Below are positions 8,813 to 17,336 of a DNA stretch of 64,000 nucleotides, in pieces. Every line of letters begins with the position of its first letter. Position 1 is the first letter of the stretch. The notes under the pieces were generated by a model, which saw only the letters and a program-made list of their open reading frames with translations, searched no databases and was not told the origin of the DNA. The stretch is from NCBI RefSeq assembly GCF_000744655.1, contig NZ_JQMJ01000004.1, forward strand, positions 7,023,698 to 7,087,697. Direction: 5' to 3'. This stretch comes from Streptacidiphilus rugosus AM-16. Its GTDB lineage: Bacteria > Actinomycetota > Actinomycetes > Streptomycetales > Streptomycetaceae. The translations under genes and the position numbers were made by a program.

Positions 8813-8815
8813 AGT
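8810..8815 (+). promoter_or_regulatory. Probable -10 box for leaderless Eis-like mRNA
   Basis: TAGAGT lies 7 nt before the ATG at 8823 and overlaps the MFS stop codon. No ribosome binding site precedes the ATG, so transcription from this box would give a leaderless mRNA. Confidence 0.45.
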
Positions 8816-8822
8816 GCCGACC

Positions 8823-10169
8823 ATGGGACAGCGTCAGAGCAACGGCACCGCCACAAGCAACGCCTCGAACAGCGCCTCGAACGACTCCACCGCGACAGGC
8901 GCAGGCCGCACGGCGGCACGGATCGACATCCGGGTCATCACCGACGACGAGCTGCCCGCCTGGGGCCAGGCGCTCAACGCCGGGTTCATGCGCCCCAAGG
9001 GCGACGGCGACGCGGACTGGCTCCGTCAGCGCTTCGAGCTCGGCCGCGCCCTCGGTGCGTTCGACGGTGAGCGCTGCGTCGGGACCTTCCGCAGCTTCGC
9101 GAAGGAGTTGACGTTGCCCGGTGGCGCGACGGCCGTGGCGGACGCGGTCACGAACGTGACGGTCTCGGCCAGTCACCGCCGCCGCGGCCTGCTCACCCGG
9201 ATGATGCGTCAGGACCTCGACGCGGCCGCCGCCCGCGGAGAGGCCTTCGCCATGCTGATCGCCGCCGAGTTCGGCATCTACGGCCGCTACGGCTTCGGTC
9301 CCGCCAGCGCCCAGCACGGCAAGCTGATCGACAAGCAGGTGGCCGGCGGCATCCGGGTTCCCGCCGAGGCGGAGGGCGGCAGCATCGAGCTGCTGACCAT
9401 GGCCGAGTACGCCAAGATCGGTGCGGAGCTGCACGACCGCTTCCGCCGCACCCGTCCCGGCGCGGTCGGCCGCGACACCGCCGTCTGGCGGATCCGCAGC
9501 GGCGAGTCACCGCTCCCCGGCACCTCCTTCAAGGAGCCGCTGGTCGCCCTCTACCGCGACCCGTCCGGCACCCCGGCCGGGCTGCTCAGCTACGTGGTCT
9601 CCGACGACGAGTGGCGCAACTGGCTGCCCAAGGACGTCGTGCTCAAGGTCAAGGACTACTTCGCGGTCGACTGGCCCGCCGAGGCAGCGCTGTGGCGCTT
9701 CGCGCTGGAGATGGACTGGATCCAGCGCATCGACGTCTGGGACATCGCCCCCGACTCGCCGCTGCCGCTCGCGCTGCACAACCAGCGCGCCTGCGTCGAC
9801 AACAACGACAGCACCGGGGACTTCCTGTGGGTCCGGATCCTCGACGTCCCGCAGGCCTTCTCCGCCCGCACCTACGACGCGCCGGGCCGGGTCGTCTTCG
9901 AGGTGGCCGACGCGATGGGCTACGCCGCCGGGAGCTACCAGCTCGACGTCGCCGAGGACGGGACCGGCCGCTGCACCCCGGCGGATCCGGCCGCCGAGGT
10001 CGACTTCGCGCTCGACGTCAGCGACCTGGCCGCCGTCTACTTCGGCCACCAGCCGCTGGAACGGCTGCAGGCCGCCGGGCTGCTGACAGAGCGCCGCGCC
10101 GGTGCGGTGCGCGCCGCGCAGCGCATCCTGCGCACCGACCGCGCGCCCTGGTGCCCGGACGTGTTCTGA
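8823..10169 (+). CDS. Eis-like GNAT N-acetyltransferase
   Basis: The 448-residue protein matches the Eis architecture: an N-terminal GNAT domain (about 35-180, with the acetyl-CoA loop VSASHRRRGLLTRMM), a second degenerate GNAT-like domain, and a C-terminal sterol-carrier-like domain (about 345-448) ending in the typical PDVF carboxylate. Eis enzymes acetylate amines of aminoglycosides, polyamines or lysines as hexamers. The natural substrate here is unknown. The first 30 residues are Ser/Thr/Asn-rich and variable. Start codons at 8787 and 8814 are possible, but the ATG fits the leaderless box. Confidence 0.88.
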   Translation: MGQRQSNGTATSNASNSASNDSTATGAGRTAARIDIRVITDDELPAWGQALNAGFMRPKGDGDADWLRQRFELGRALGAFDGERCVGTFRSFAKELTLPGGATAVADAVTNVTVSASHRRRGLLTRMMRQDLDAAAARGEAFAMLIAAEFGIYGRYGFGPASAQHGKLIDKQVAGGIRVPAEAEGGSIELLTMAEYAKIGAELHDRFRRTRPGAVGRDTAVWRIRSGESPLPGTSFKEPLVALYRDPSGTPAGLLSYVVSDDEWRNWLPKDVVLKVKDYFAVDWPAEAALWRFALEMDWIQRIDVWDIAPDSPLPLALHNQRACVDNNDSTGDFLWVRILDVPQAFSARTYDAPGRVVFEVADAMGYAAGSYQLDVAEDGTGRCTPADPAAEVDFALDVSDLAAVYFGHQPLERLQAAGLLTERRAGAVRAAQRILRTDRAPWCPDVF

Positions 10170-10337
10170 CCCGGAGATCGTCCGCCGCCACGGGAACCCG
10201 TCCGACGTCACCGGAGCCCGTCCGCCGCAAGCGGACTGCGCGCCGTCCCGGCCCGGCGGGTCCGATCCGCCGTCCAAGGCTCGGTCTCCGGCGCGCCCCG
10301 GCCCGATCCGGCCCCATCCGATCCGGCCCGGCCGCGG

Positions 10338-11282
10338 TCAGCCCGCGCCGGCCTCGGCGCGCAGCCGCTTCAGGGTCCGGACGTCGGCGGCGTGCCCGAA
10401 GCCGGGCGCCGCGCTGCGGTCGGGCGTCTCCAGGATCAGCGGCACCCCGCGCGTCGCGGGGTGCCGGAACAGCTCGGCGAACGCCTGCGTGCCGATGTGC
10501 CCGTCGCCGATGTTGGCGTGCCGGTCCTTGCGCGCGCCGACCACGTCCTTGGAGTCGTTGGCGTGGATCAGCCGCAGCCGGTCCGGCCCGAAGACCTCCT
10601 CCAACAGGTCGAGGGCGGCGGTGACCCCGCCCGGCGCGGCCAGGTCGTGTCCGGCGGCGAAGACGTGGCAGGTGTCCAGGCAGACGCCGAGCCTCGGGTG
10701 CCGGTCCAGCGCGTCCGCGTAGGCGGCCAGGTCCTCGATCCGCGAGCAGAGCGACTCGCCCTGACCGGCGGTCGGCTCCAGCAGCAGCCAAGGGACCTCG
10801 CCCCGCTCCTGCCCGTCCGCCGCGGCGGACGCGTCCAGCTCGTCGAGCAACGGCCGCACATCCTCCCGCACCTGCCGCATCGCCTCCGCCCGTCGACCCG
10901 CGCCGATGGCCGACCCGGTGTGCACGACCACACCGCGGGCGCCGATCGCGCCGGCGCGGTGCAGCGAGTGCCGCAGCGACTCGGCCGAGCGCTCGCGGGT
11001 GGCGGCGGTGTCCGAGCCGAAGTTGATCAGATAGGGCGCGTGGACGTACGCGGGCAGCCGCCGCTCGGCGCAGGCCTCGCGGAAGGCCGCGTCCTGGGCC
11101 GGGTTGCCGACGGGGGTGGCCCAGCCGCGCGGGTTGGCGACGAAGACCTGGACCGCCTCCGCCCCGATCTGCTCCGCGTAGGCGATCCCCGTTCCCACCA
11201 GACCCCGTGCGGCGACCGGCACATGGGCGCCGATCGGGTTCCGGCGGCGGGCGGCCTGCTCGTCTGCGTCCTGTTGGTGCAC
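10338..11282 (-). CDS. nfo: Deoxyribonuclease IV (AP endonuclease, endonuclease IV family)
   Basis: The 314-residue TIM-barrel enzyme shows the endonuclease IV zinc-ligand motifs in order: IGAHVPV, VHAPYLINFGS, VVHTGS, LLLEPTAGQG, CLDTCHVFAAGHD, LIHANDSKD, RHANIGDGHIG and LILETP. It cleaves DNA at abasic sites in base excision repair. The GTG start gives a short hydrophilic leader before the conserved core. The 168 bp between its stop and the Eis-like gene are GC-rich with short repeated GGCCCGATCC words and no gene. Confidence 0.93.
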   Translation of the reverse strand: MHQQDADEQAARRRNPIGAHVPVAARGLVGTGIAYAEQIGAEAVQVFVANPRGWATPVGNPAQDAAFREACAERRLPAYVHAPYLINFGSDTAATRERSAESLRHSLHRAGAIGARGVVVHTGSAIGAGRRAEAMRQVREDVRPLLDELDASAAADGQERGEVPWLLLEPTAGQGESLCSRIEDLAAYADALDRHPRLGVCLDTCHVFAAGHDLAAPGGVTAALDLLEEVFGPDRLRLIHANDSKDVVGARKDRHANIGDGHIGTQAFAELFRHPATRGVPLILETPDRSAAPGFGHAADVRTLKRLRAEAGAG

Positions 11283-11316
11283 CCGTGCAGCATGCCACCC
11301 GGCACGGCGCCCGACG

Positions 11317-12189
11317 TCAGCCGGCCTTCTCCACCGGGATCCACAGCTCGGCCGCCGCGCCGCCGCCGTCCGGTGCCGCGCCGACCTTGAGCAGCTCGGG
11401 TCCCGGGCGGTAGCGGTAGGGGTTGGAGGGGAACCACTGGGTGAACACGTCGCGCCACAGCTCCTGCAGGGCCTGCGGGAACTCGCCCGAGTTCGCGAAC
11501 ACCGCCCACGTCCCCGGCGGGAGGCTGAGCACGTCCAGGTCGTCCGGCAGGGCGTCGGCGGCGGCTCCGCTCACCACGCCGTGGTAGTAGTCGACGTCGC
11601 TGCCCTCGGCCCGGTTGGGGTCGTGGAGAACGGTCGCGGAGATGACGCCCGACGGCTCCTGGTCCGACAGCGCGGCGATCCGCGCCATCGTCCCTGGCCC
11701 GATGCTCCTGATCATCTCGGCGATGCCGGGGTTGATCCCCTCGTGGACCAGCGGCACCCGGGCCGACCTCCCCACCACCCGGAACCCGTCCCGCTCCACA
11801 ATGCGGTACTGCATGGTGCTACTCCCTTCGACGACGAGCCGGAAGGACATCCGCGGCTGGGCCTGCAGCGCGGCGCCGGTGCGTCGCGCCTCCCCGGGCC
11901 CGATCCCGTGCAGCGCCCGGAACGCCCGGGCGAAGGCCTCGCCCGAGCCGTAGCCGTACCGGACGGCGATGTCGAGCAGCGTCCGATCCCCGGCCAGCAC
12001 CTCGGCTCCGGCCACCGTGAGCCTGCGCCGTCGGACGTACTCCGACAGCGGCACCCCCGCGAGCGCCGAGAACGTCCGCCGCAGGTGGTACTCCGAGGTG
12101 AGCGCGATCCGCGCCAACTCGGAGACGTCGACGGTTCCGTCGAGGTGGTCCTCGATGTGGTCCATCGCCCGGTTCAGATGCTCCAACAA
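11317..12189 (-). CDS. AraC-family regulator with GyrI-like effector domain
   Basis: The 290-residue protein has an N-terminal pair of helix-turn-helix motifs (about 8-105, including TSEYHLRRTFSALAGVPL and AVRYGYGSGEAFARAFRALHG) and a C-terminal GyrI-like small-molecule binding domain (about 125-288, ending AAELWIPVEKAG). Members such as Rob, SoxS-like and BmrR-type sensors bind hydrophobic drugs and switch on efflux. The ligand and targets here are unknown. The TTG start gives the normal N-terminus with GGAG just before it. Confidence 0.9.
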   Translation of the reverse strand: MLEHLNRAMDHIEDHLDGTVDVSELARIALTSEYHLRRTFSALAGVPLSEYVRRRRLTVAGAEVLAGDRTLLDIAVRYGYGSGEAFARAFRALHGIGPGEARRTGAALQAQPRMSFRLVVEGSSTMQYRIVERDGFRVVGRSARVPLVHEGINPGIAEMIRSIGPGTMARIAALSDQEPSGVISATVLHDPNRAEGSDVDYYHGVVSGAAADALPDDLDVLSLPPGTWAVFANSGEFPQALQELWRDVFTQWFPSNPYRYRPGPELLKVGAAPDGGGAAAELWIPVEKAG

Positions 12190-12291
12190 CTCCGGATCCC
12201 TTCCTTGTCCTTACGTCACCGAGCCTAGGAACCCTCCCCGGCCGACACCCGACATCCTGTGCCCGCTCCGGTCGGGTGGGCCGCGCCGCGC

Positions 12292-12768
12292 TCACCGCCC
12301 GCCGGTCGGCTGCGCCGGGCTCCGGTGGTAGACGCAGGCGACGCCGTCGTCCGGGTCGCCGACGGTGGCGACGAGAACGAAGCCGTGGCCGTCACGGCCG
12401 TAGTCGAGCGCGTAGCCGTCAGTGCCCAAGGTGAGCTGCACCGACGCGGGAATGTCGGTGCCGGCCAGTCCCGGGTCCTGACGCCAGCTCACCGGCCCCG
12501 TCGCCGTACGGGTCACCTGGAGGAGGTCGGGCGCGTCGTCGATGGGGAAACGTCGGACCCGGCCGGAGCCGTCCGCGGCCAGGTCCATGGTGGTGTGCGG
12601 GCAGCGGCTGTCGGCCGTCCAGTGGCCGACGAGTTGGCTCAGCCGGACCGGTTGGCTCAGCGGCTCCACCCCGACTCCCGCCAACGCGCACCCGCTCGTC
12701 GCCGCCATGACGGCGACCGGTCCGACGATCCCGACTGTCCAACGCCACACCTGGCTGCGCCCGTTCAT
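12292..12768 (-). CDS. Lipoprotein of unknown function
   Basis: The 158-residue product has a basic N-terminus, a hydrophobic stretch and a lipobox (AATSGC, Cys near 27), so it should be membrane-anchored outside. The mature part has HWTADSRCPHTTMDLAADGS and a beta-rich GYALDYGRDGHGFVLVAT segment, which suggests a small beta domain, but I do not recognise the family. The ATG at 12768 is chosen because GAGGGGAAG lies just upstream. Longer readings add a hydrophilic leader that would bury the signal peptide. It is next to, and in the same direction as, the membrane protein at 12851. Confidence 0.7.
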   Translation of the reverse strand: MNGRSQVWRWTVGIVGPVAVMAATSGCALAGVGVEPLSQPVRLSQLVGHWTADSRCPHTTMDLAADGSGRVRRFPIDDAPDLLQVTRTATGPVSWRQDPGLAGTDIPASVQLTLGTDGYALDYGRDGHGFVLVATVGDPDDGVACVYHRSPAQPTGGR

Positions 12769-12850
12769 CGTCTTCCCCTCGTTCTTCGTCGTTCGTTCGT
12801 CGTGGCCGACATCAGGCCGAGCGGCGGCCGTCCTCTGCGTCTTCACGTCC

Positions 12851-13879
12851 TCACAGGAGCAGCCACGCCCATCCGAGGTGCTCCGAGCCGTGTGCCCAGA
12901 GCCCCTGGTCACCGAGCGGACGGAGTGTCCTCGCCACAGCGGCCAGGTCGTCGTCGGCGCGGGCGGAGTCGGCGGAGAGGATCAGCAGGACGCCGTCGCG
13001 GCGCTCCGCGAGGCCGCGCCATCCCGCGTCCGTGGACAGCTCCCAGCTGCCCGGCCCGGTCTGTCGGCACTGCGTCACCGGGATGGTGACGATCGATCCG
13101 GTGTCGTCGGCGGAGCCGTCCATGTCGCCGTCGGAGATCACCGCCAGCGGCCCGCACGGCTGCGTCGCTGCCGGGGCGACGGTGACCAGCCCGTCAGCGA
13201 AGCCGTCGATGGTGCTGTCGGCGAAGAAGACGTCGGTCCGGAGCATGTGCCGGCCGAGGTCGAAGCTCTCCTGGTGTCCCCCGGGCCAGTCGACCGTCTG
13301 CAGCAGACGCCGGTCCACGCCCGGGTGTTGGCCGCGCCACAGCGTTCCGGCCAGCCACTCCTGGCCCGCCCTGACCGGCACGACGCACAGCACGAGCAGG
13401 ACCGTCGCGCCCACCGCCGTCAGCGCCGCCCGTCGGCCGATGGAGTGGAGCAGGGTGAACACGATCGGGTAAGGCAGGCAGAGCAGCAGGACCGAGAGCG
13501 CTCCGAATCCGGGGAACGACGCCCCGGCCGTGAGCACCGAGTTGAGCCCGAGCATGCCGACCCCACCGAGCAGCAGTGTCACGAAGGCCGCGCCGACGGG
13601 CCGGCTCGGCGGCTCGGCCAGGTCCTTGGCGCAGGCGGTGACGGCGAGCAGGGCGAAGACCTGGCAGCCGCCCGCGACGGCGAGGACGAACAGGGCACCG
13701 AAGGCCGCGGTCCCCCCGCCACCCGAGTACGCGTAGGCCTGCATCTCGGCGCGCACCGCGCCGATGCCGAAGGCGGAGAGGAAACCACCGCACCACACCC
13801 CCGGCAGCGTCACCCACAGCGGGTGGGTGGGCCCGGCGGTGAGTGCGATCCGGGGCCGGTAGTGGGTCAGCGTGTTCAT
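12851..13879 (-). CDS. Membrane protein with extracytoplasmic domain, unknown function
   Basis: The 342-residue protein has about five hydrophobic spans in the first 185 residues, then a soluble C-terminal part (about 190-342). The soluble part carries paired Cys in ATQPCGPLAV and VTQCRQTGPG and an acidic SDGDMDGSADDTGS patch, probably outside the cell. I do not recognise a family. Purine-rich GGAGGGG precedes the ATG at 13879. The frame stays open far upstream, but that part is the mirror of the TetR gene on the same strand and does not look like protein. It may form an operon with tetR upstream (38-bp gap) and the lipoprotein gene downstream. Confidence 0.7.
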   Translation of the reverse strand: MNTLTHYRPRIALTAGPTHPLWVTLPGVWCGGFLSAFGIGAVRAEMQAYAYSGGGGTAAFGALFVLAVAGGCQVFALLAVTACAKDLAEPPSRPVGAAFVTLLLGGVGMLGLNSVLTAGASFPGFGALSVLLLCLPYPIVFTLLHSIGRRAALTAVGATVLLVLCVVPVRAGQEWLAGTLWRGQHPGVDRRLLQTVDWPGGHQESFDLGRHMLRTDVFFADSTIDGFADGLVTVAPAATQPCGPLAVISDGDMDGSADDTGSIVTIPVTQCRQTGPGSWELSTDAGWRGLAERRDGVLLILSADSARADDDLAAVARTLRPLGDQGLWAHGSEHLGWAWLLL

Positions 13880-13917
13880 CGTTCCCCTCCGCGGCGGCGC
13901 GGAGGGGACCCGTGGGC

Positions 13918-14844
13918 TCAGCCGCGCCGTAGGCGCCTGACGGTCTTCTTCGGTTGGTCGGTCTTGTCGGTCTTCTGGGTCTTCCCGGCCGTCCGGGTCT
14001 TCCCGGCCGTCTCCGCCGTCTCGACCGTCTCGGCCTCCGCGGCGGGCGACTCCGTCGCATCGGACCGTGCCGTCGCGCCGGTCGGCCTCGACGCGGTCGT
14101 CTTGCCGATGGTCGGCAGGACGAAGTCCTTGATCATGTCCACCGCGTCGCGGACCAGCGGGCGGAAGACCCGGTAGCGCGACAGGGTGACGAGCTTGGCG
14201 ACGAAGGGTGAGCAGCGCTTGACGAAGGCACGGGTGCGCTCGGTGTCGTCGGTGCGGTCGAAGACCCAGTACAGGACCACGACCATGAGGTGCAGCCAGA
14301 GCAGGTCGGGCAGGAGCTCGTCCAGCTCGGGGTCGATCTTGGGCCCGAGGTCCGACCCGTCCAGCACCTCGCGGAAGAGCTGGACGGCCGTCTCGCGGGC
14401 CGGGTGGGACTCGTTGGAGAAGGGGCTGAGCGCGCTGTTCGGGTCGGCGGCCGTGCGGAAGAACTGCGCGGCGAACTCGTGGTACGGCGCCGCGCAGTCG
14501 ACCCACGAGTCCAGCGCGATGCAGAGCCGCTCCGAGAAGTCCCGCTCCCCCGCCATCCGCTGCCGGGCCTCCACCAGATGCTCGTGCGTCATGCGGTCGT
14601 AGAACCCCTGGATCAGGAATTCCTTGCCCTCGTAGTAGTAGTAGGCGTTGCCGACCGAGACGCCGGCCTCCGCCGCGATCGCCCGCATGGTGGTCTTCTC
14701 GTAGCCCCGCTCCTGGAAGAGCCGCATGGCGGTCTCCAGGATCAGCGCCCGGGTGCGTTCGCTCTTCGCCTTCTTGGCACTCTCGGCCGCGCCCGCCTTC
14801 TCGGCGGGTTCGGGGGAGGTATCGGTCGGCAGATCGTCGGTCAC
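13918..14844 (-). CDS. TetR-family transcriptional regulator with long charged tail
   Basis: The 308-residue protein is longer than usual for TetR (about 200). The helix-turn-helix lies at about 28-75 (RTRALILETAMRLFQERGY and AEAGVSVGNAYYYYEGKE). The ligand-binding helical domain runs to about 255, and residues 256-308 form a low-complexity Thr/Lys/Ala/Glu tail ending KKTVRRLRRG. The fold and QGFYDRMT segment resemble acyl-CoA or fatty acid responsive TetR proteins, but the ligand is unknown. The promoter about 350 bp upstream carries two copies of a 14-bp palindrome, probably its own operator. Confidence 0.9.
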   Translation of the reverse strand: MTDDLPTDTSPEPAEKAGAAESAKKAKSERTRALILETAMRLFQERGYEKTTMRAIAAEAGVSVGNAYYYYEGKEFLIQGFYDRMTHEHLVEARQRMAGERDFSERLCIALDSWVDCAAPYHEFAAQFFRTAADPNSALSPFSNESHPARETAVQLFREVLDGSDLGPKIDPELDELLPDLLWLHLMVVVLYWVFDRTDDTERTRAFVKRCSPFVAKLVTLSRYRVFRPLVRDAVDMIKDFVLPTIGKTTASRPTGATARSDATESPAAEAETVETAETAGKTRTAGKTQKTDKTDQPKKTVRRLRRG

Positions 14845-15033
14845 GGGTCGAGGCTATCCGGAGCGGGGCCCGCGCCGAGCGCCGCAGGCGGAGTGCGGGT
14901 GCGGCTTCGCGGGGTTCGGTCGGGTGGCGGGGGCACCGGCCGCCCCCTGCACGGTCGGTGCCCCCGCCTCCCTTTCGCGCCGCCGGACCGGCGCGTCGCT
15001 GGCACCCGGGTCCGGCGCGCTCCACGGCACGGC

Positions 15034-15141
15034 TCAGGCCCGCGGGACGAGTCCGCCGGGCGGTCCGGTTCCACCGTCGGGCGGCTCGGAGACGTGCGTG
15101 ATCACGTTCGGGTTCAGGCTCGGGTTCATGCTCGGGTCCAT
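15034..15141 (-). CDS. Small 35-residue ORF upstream of tetR
   Basis: This short reading frame starts MDPSMNPSLNPNVITHV and ends GGTGPPGGLVPRA. It lies directly downstream of the promoter with twin palindromes and upstream of tetR in the same direction. GAAGGG lies 10 nt before the ATG. An in-frame GTG a few codons upstream would add VKGCCA. No family is recognised. It could be a leader peptide or small regulator cotranscribed with tetR, or a chance ORF. Confidence 0.4.
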   Translation of the reverse strand: MDPSMNPSLNPNVITHVSEPPDGGTGPPGGLVPRA

Positions 15142-15177
15142 GGCGCAACAGCCCTTCACCACACGTCGCACTACTTC

Positions 15178-15235
15178 TTGAACGCGTTCAGTTTCGCGTC
15201 GATGCGACTGTAGCCATGTTTTTGAACGCGTTCAA
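15178..15235 (-). promoter_or_regulatory. Promoter with two palindromic operators
   Basis: Minus-strand TTGAAC (15230-15235) and TACAGT (15207-15212) are spaced by 17 bp, a good promoter. The -35 lies inside the perfect palindrome TTGAACGCGTTCAA (15222-15235). A second copy, TTGAACGCGTTCA at 15178-15190, sits just after the expected start point. Two operators flanking a promoter are typical of repressor control, most likely by the adjacent TetR protein. The outer palindrome could also act on the plus-strand gene at 15378. Confidence 0.7.
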
Positions 15236-15377
15236 GTAGCGTGGGAGGCGCGAGCGAAACCCAAGGCTCAGATCTGGATCAAGTCCGGTGTCGGCCGCTC
15301 GCACCCCGGGCACAGTGGCGATGACGCGGCGGGAACCGCCGCCGAACGGGCCCGACGGGGCCGAGCAAGGGGGACTG

Positions 15378-15713
15378 ATGGTCAGCATGGCGCTCGTGGT
15401 GGCGGTGCCGATCGTGTTCTTCGGCGGGATTCTCGCGGTGGTGGTGACCGTGGTCCGAAGGGCCAACGGGGCGGTCCAGGGCGGAGCGGTCCGGCGGAGC
15501 GGCTCGTCGTGGCGGCCGGGAACGTCCGACGGCCTCGCCTACCTGCCCGACGCTTCCCCGTCGAGCGGCTACGCCGACAACGGGTCCACGCATCACGGGG
15601 GCCACCACCACGGCGGGCATCACGACACCGGGGGCTCGTCCTGGTCCTCCGGCTGGGACTCGGGGAGTTCGGGCGGCGGCTTCGACGGCGGTGGCGGGCA
15701 CCACCACGGCTGA
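15378..15713 (+). CDS. Small single-span membrane protein with His/Gly-rich tail
   Basis: The 111-residue product has one N-terminal membrane span (about 3-24, VSMALVVAVPIVFFGGILAV), a short basic stretch (VVRRANG) and a long hydrophilic tail. The tail is dominated by His, Gly and Ser, with STHHGGHHHGGHHD and a final GGGGHHHG. The topology suggests a tail that might bind metal or be disordered. I do not recognise a family. AAGGGGG lies before the ATG at 15378. An earlier in-frame GTG at 15288 lacks a ribosome site. Confidence 0.6.
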   Translation: MVSMALVVAVPIVFFGGILAVVVTVVRRANGAVQGGAVRRSGSSWRPGTSDGLAYLPDASPSSGYADNGSTHHGGHHHGGHHDTGGSSWSSGWDSGSSGGGFDGGGGHHHG

Positions 15714-15725
15714 CACGACACACAC

Positions 15726-15759
15726 GGAGGGGCCGCGCCGACGGCGGCGCGGCCCCTCC
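15726..15759. terminator. Bidirectional terminator
   Basis: A perfect 15-bp stem (GGAGGGGCCGCGCCG and its complement) with a 4-nt loop separates two convergent genes. Confidence 0.85.
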
Positions 15760-15773
15760 GGCCCACGCGGGTC

Positions 15774-16574
15774 CTACTTCAGTTGGTACTCGTAGGGTGT
15801 CGTGGTCGCGAGCTGCGCGAAGCCGAGCCGGGCGAGGATCGGCCGGCTCTGGTCGGACGCGTCGACGAAGAGGTAGCGGTAGCCGCGCTCGACGGCGATC
15901 CGCGCCCGGTGACCGACCAGCGCACGGTAGATCCCGCGCCCGCGCCACGCCTCGACCGTGCCACCGCCCCAGAGACCGACGAAATCGGTGCCCGCGTTGA
16001 AGTCCATCCGCACGGCACAGACCGGCTCGTCCCCGGCCATCGCGACGAACGCCCGCACGCTCTCCGGCGCGCTTTCGAGCTGCGCGAGCAGCCGGACCTT
16101 GATCCGGTCGCCGACTCCGTTGTCGAAGGCCTGGTCGTGCACCCGGGCAAGCAGCTCGACGCCGGCCGCGTCGGTCACCGGCACGAACTCGACGCCCTCC
16201 GGCGCGGGCGCGGGGATCGCCGCGATCGCCGCGGCTTCCGCGACCATCAGCGCCTCGGAGTCCTCGGGCACGAAGCCCGCCGCGCTCAGCCGCGCGCCCA
16301 GATCGGCGGGACGGTCGTGGCTGTAGAGCTTCCACTCGAAGCTCTCCACGTCCCCGAGCGCGGCGTAGTCCCGTACCTGCTGCGCGATCACCGCGTCCGC
16401 GTCCTCGCCCGCGTCGACCGCCAACCCGGACCAGAGCACCCCGTTCCACATCTCCCCCGGCCCGACCTGCCGCGTCACGGCGCCCACCCGCTCCACCCGC
16501 GTCAGCGGATGATCGGGACGCGCCTCCCGGCGCATCTGGCGGTCGAAGTCGTCGAGTGCGCGCTGAGGATCCAT
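15774..16574 (-). CDS. GNAT-family N-acetyltransferase
   Basis: The 266-residue protein has a GNAT core in the C-terminal half. The acetyl-CoA loop is visible in GTVEAWRGRGIYRALVGHRA, followed by a beta strand YRYLFVDASDQSRPILARLG typical of motif B. The N-terminal half (about 1-130) is an unassigned domain. The substrate is unknown. The ATG at 16574 is the first sensible start; the frame is open further upstream but not protein-like there. Confidence 0.8.
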   Translation of the reverse strand: MDPQRALDDFDRQMRREARPDHPLTRVERVGAVTRQVGPGEMWNGVLWSGLAVDAGEDADAVIAQQVRDYAALGDVESFEWKLYSHDRPADLGARLSAAGFVPEDSEALMVAEAAAIAAIPAPAPEGVEFVPVTDAAGVELLARVHDQAFDNGVGDRIKVRLLAQLESAPESVRAFVAMAGDEPVCAVRMDFNAGTDFVGLWGGGTVEAWRGRGIYRALVGHRARIAVERGYRYLFVDASDQSRPILARLGFAQLATTTPYEYQLK

Positions 16575-16660
16575 GGACTCCAGCGGATCACGCCCACCGT
16601 GACCTGGGCAAACGAATATCCTCCCGCGCCTGGCAGCACCGGCGGCACGCTGAGAGCCGG

Positions 16661-17215
16661 TCAGACCCCTGTCACGCCGTCGACGCCCTCGCGGAGGAAG
16701 TCGGCGTGGCCGTTGTGGCGGGTGTACTCCAGGAGCATGTGGAGCATGACCGCTCGCAGGGTCACGTCGGACTCCCAGCGGGCGGCGTGGACCGTCAGGT
16801 CCAGCGACTCCGCCTCGCGCTCGATCCGGCGGGACTGTTCGACCTCGGCCTGCCAGGCGGCGAAGGCCTCCTCGCGCGTCGACGTGCTCGCGTCGTAGGC
16901 GACCTGGAAGTCGCCCTCCGGGGACCAGACCAGCGGGAGGTCCGTCTCCTGGTTGATCGTCCGCCGGAACCAGGCGCGCTCGACCTCCGCCATGTGCCGT
17001 ACCAGGCCCAGCAGCGAGAGCGTCGACGGCGGCATGGACTGCTGCCGCAGCTGCTCGTCGGTCAGGCCGTCGCACTTCATCGCGAGTGTGGCGCGGTGGA
17101 AGTCGAGCAGGTCGCGCAGCGACTGGCGTTCGTCGCTGGTGGTGCTGGGCGAATTCCGTACTGTCGGAGTCCACTTGGAGGTCTCGTCTGTGGCCACGGC
17201 TGAAGATCCCTTCAT
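16661..17215 (-). CDS. DinB/DUF664 family protein (putative thiol-dependent metalloenzyme)
   Basis: The 184-residue four-helix protein carries the DUF664 signatures LLGLVRHMAEVERAWF and LLEYTRHNGHADFLRE, whose His residues bind a metal. Related actinobacterial DinB proteins use mycothiol or bacillithiol as cofactor, and mycothiol genes occur elsewhere in this window, but the reaction here is unknown. The ATG at 17215 is one choice. A GTG at 17192-17190 has AAGGGAT 8 nt upstream and may be the real start. Confidence 0.85.
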   Translation of the reverse strand: MKGSSAVATDETSKWTPTVRNSPSTTSDERQSLRDLLDFHRATLAMKCDGLTDEQLRQQSMPPSTLSLLGLVRHMAEVERAWFRRTINQETDLPLVWSPEGDFQVAYDASTSTREEAFAAWQAEVEQSRRIEREAESLDLTVHAARWESDVTLRAVMLHMLLEYTRHNGHADFLREGVDGVTGV

Positions 17216-17336
17216 GTTCGAGGGCGACAGACTACGTCGTGGACGCCCCACCCTCAGGGACGTCGGACCGGCTGACTATCCTCCTGCAACGGATCACAAC
17301 GCGGCGCGTCCCAGGGCGCCGCCAGGAGGGGGACCT

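Noticed and set aside
13880-15148. Long open extension upstream of the membrane protein gene (frame open to 15148)
   Set aside because: It lies over the tetR gene in another frame of the same strand, is Arg/Gly/Ala-rich without protein-like pattern, and a good start with ribosome site exists at 13879.
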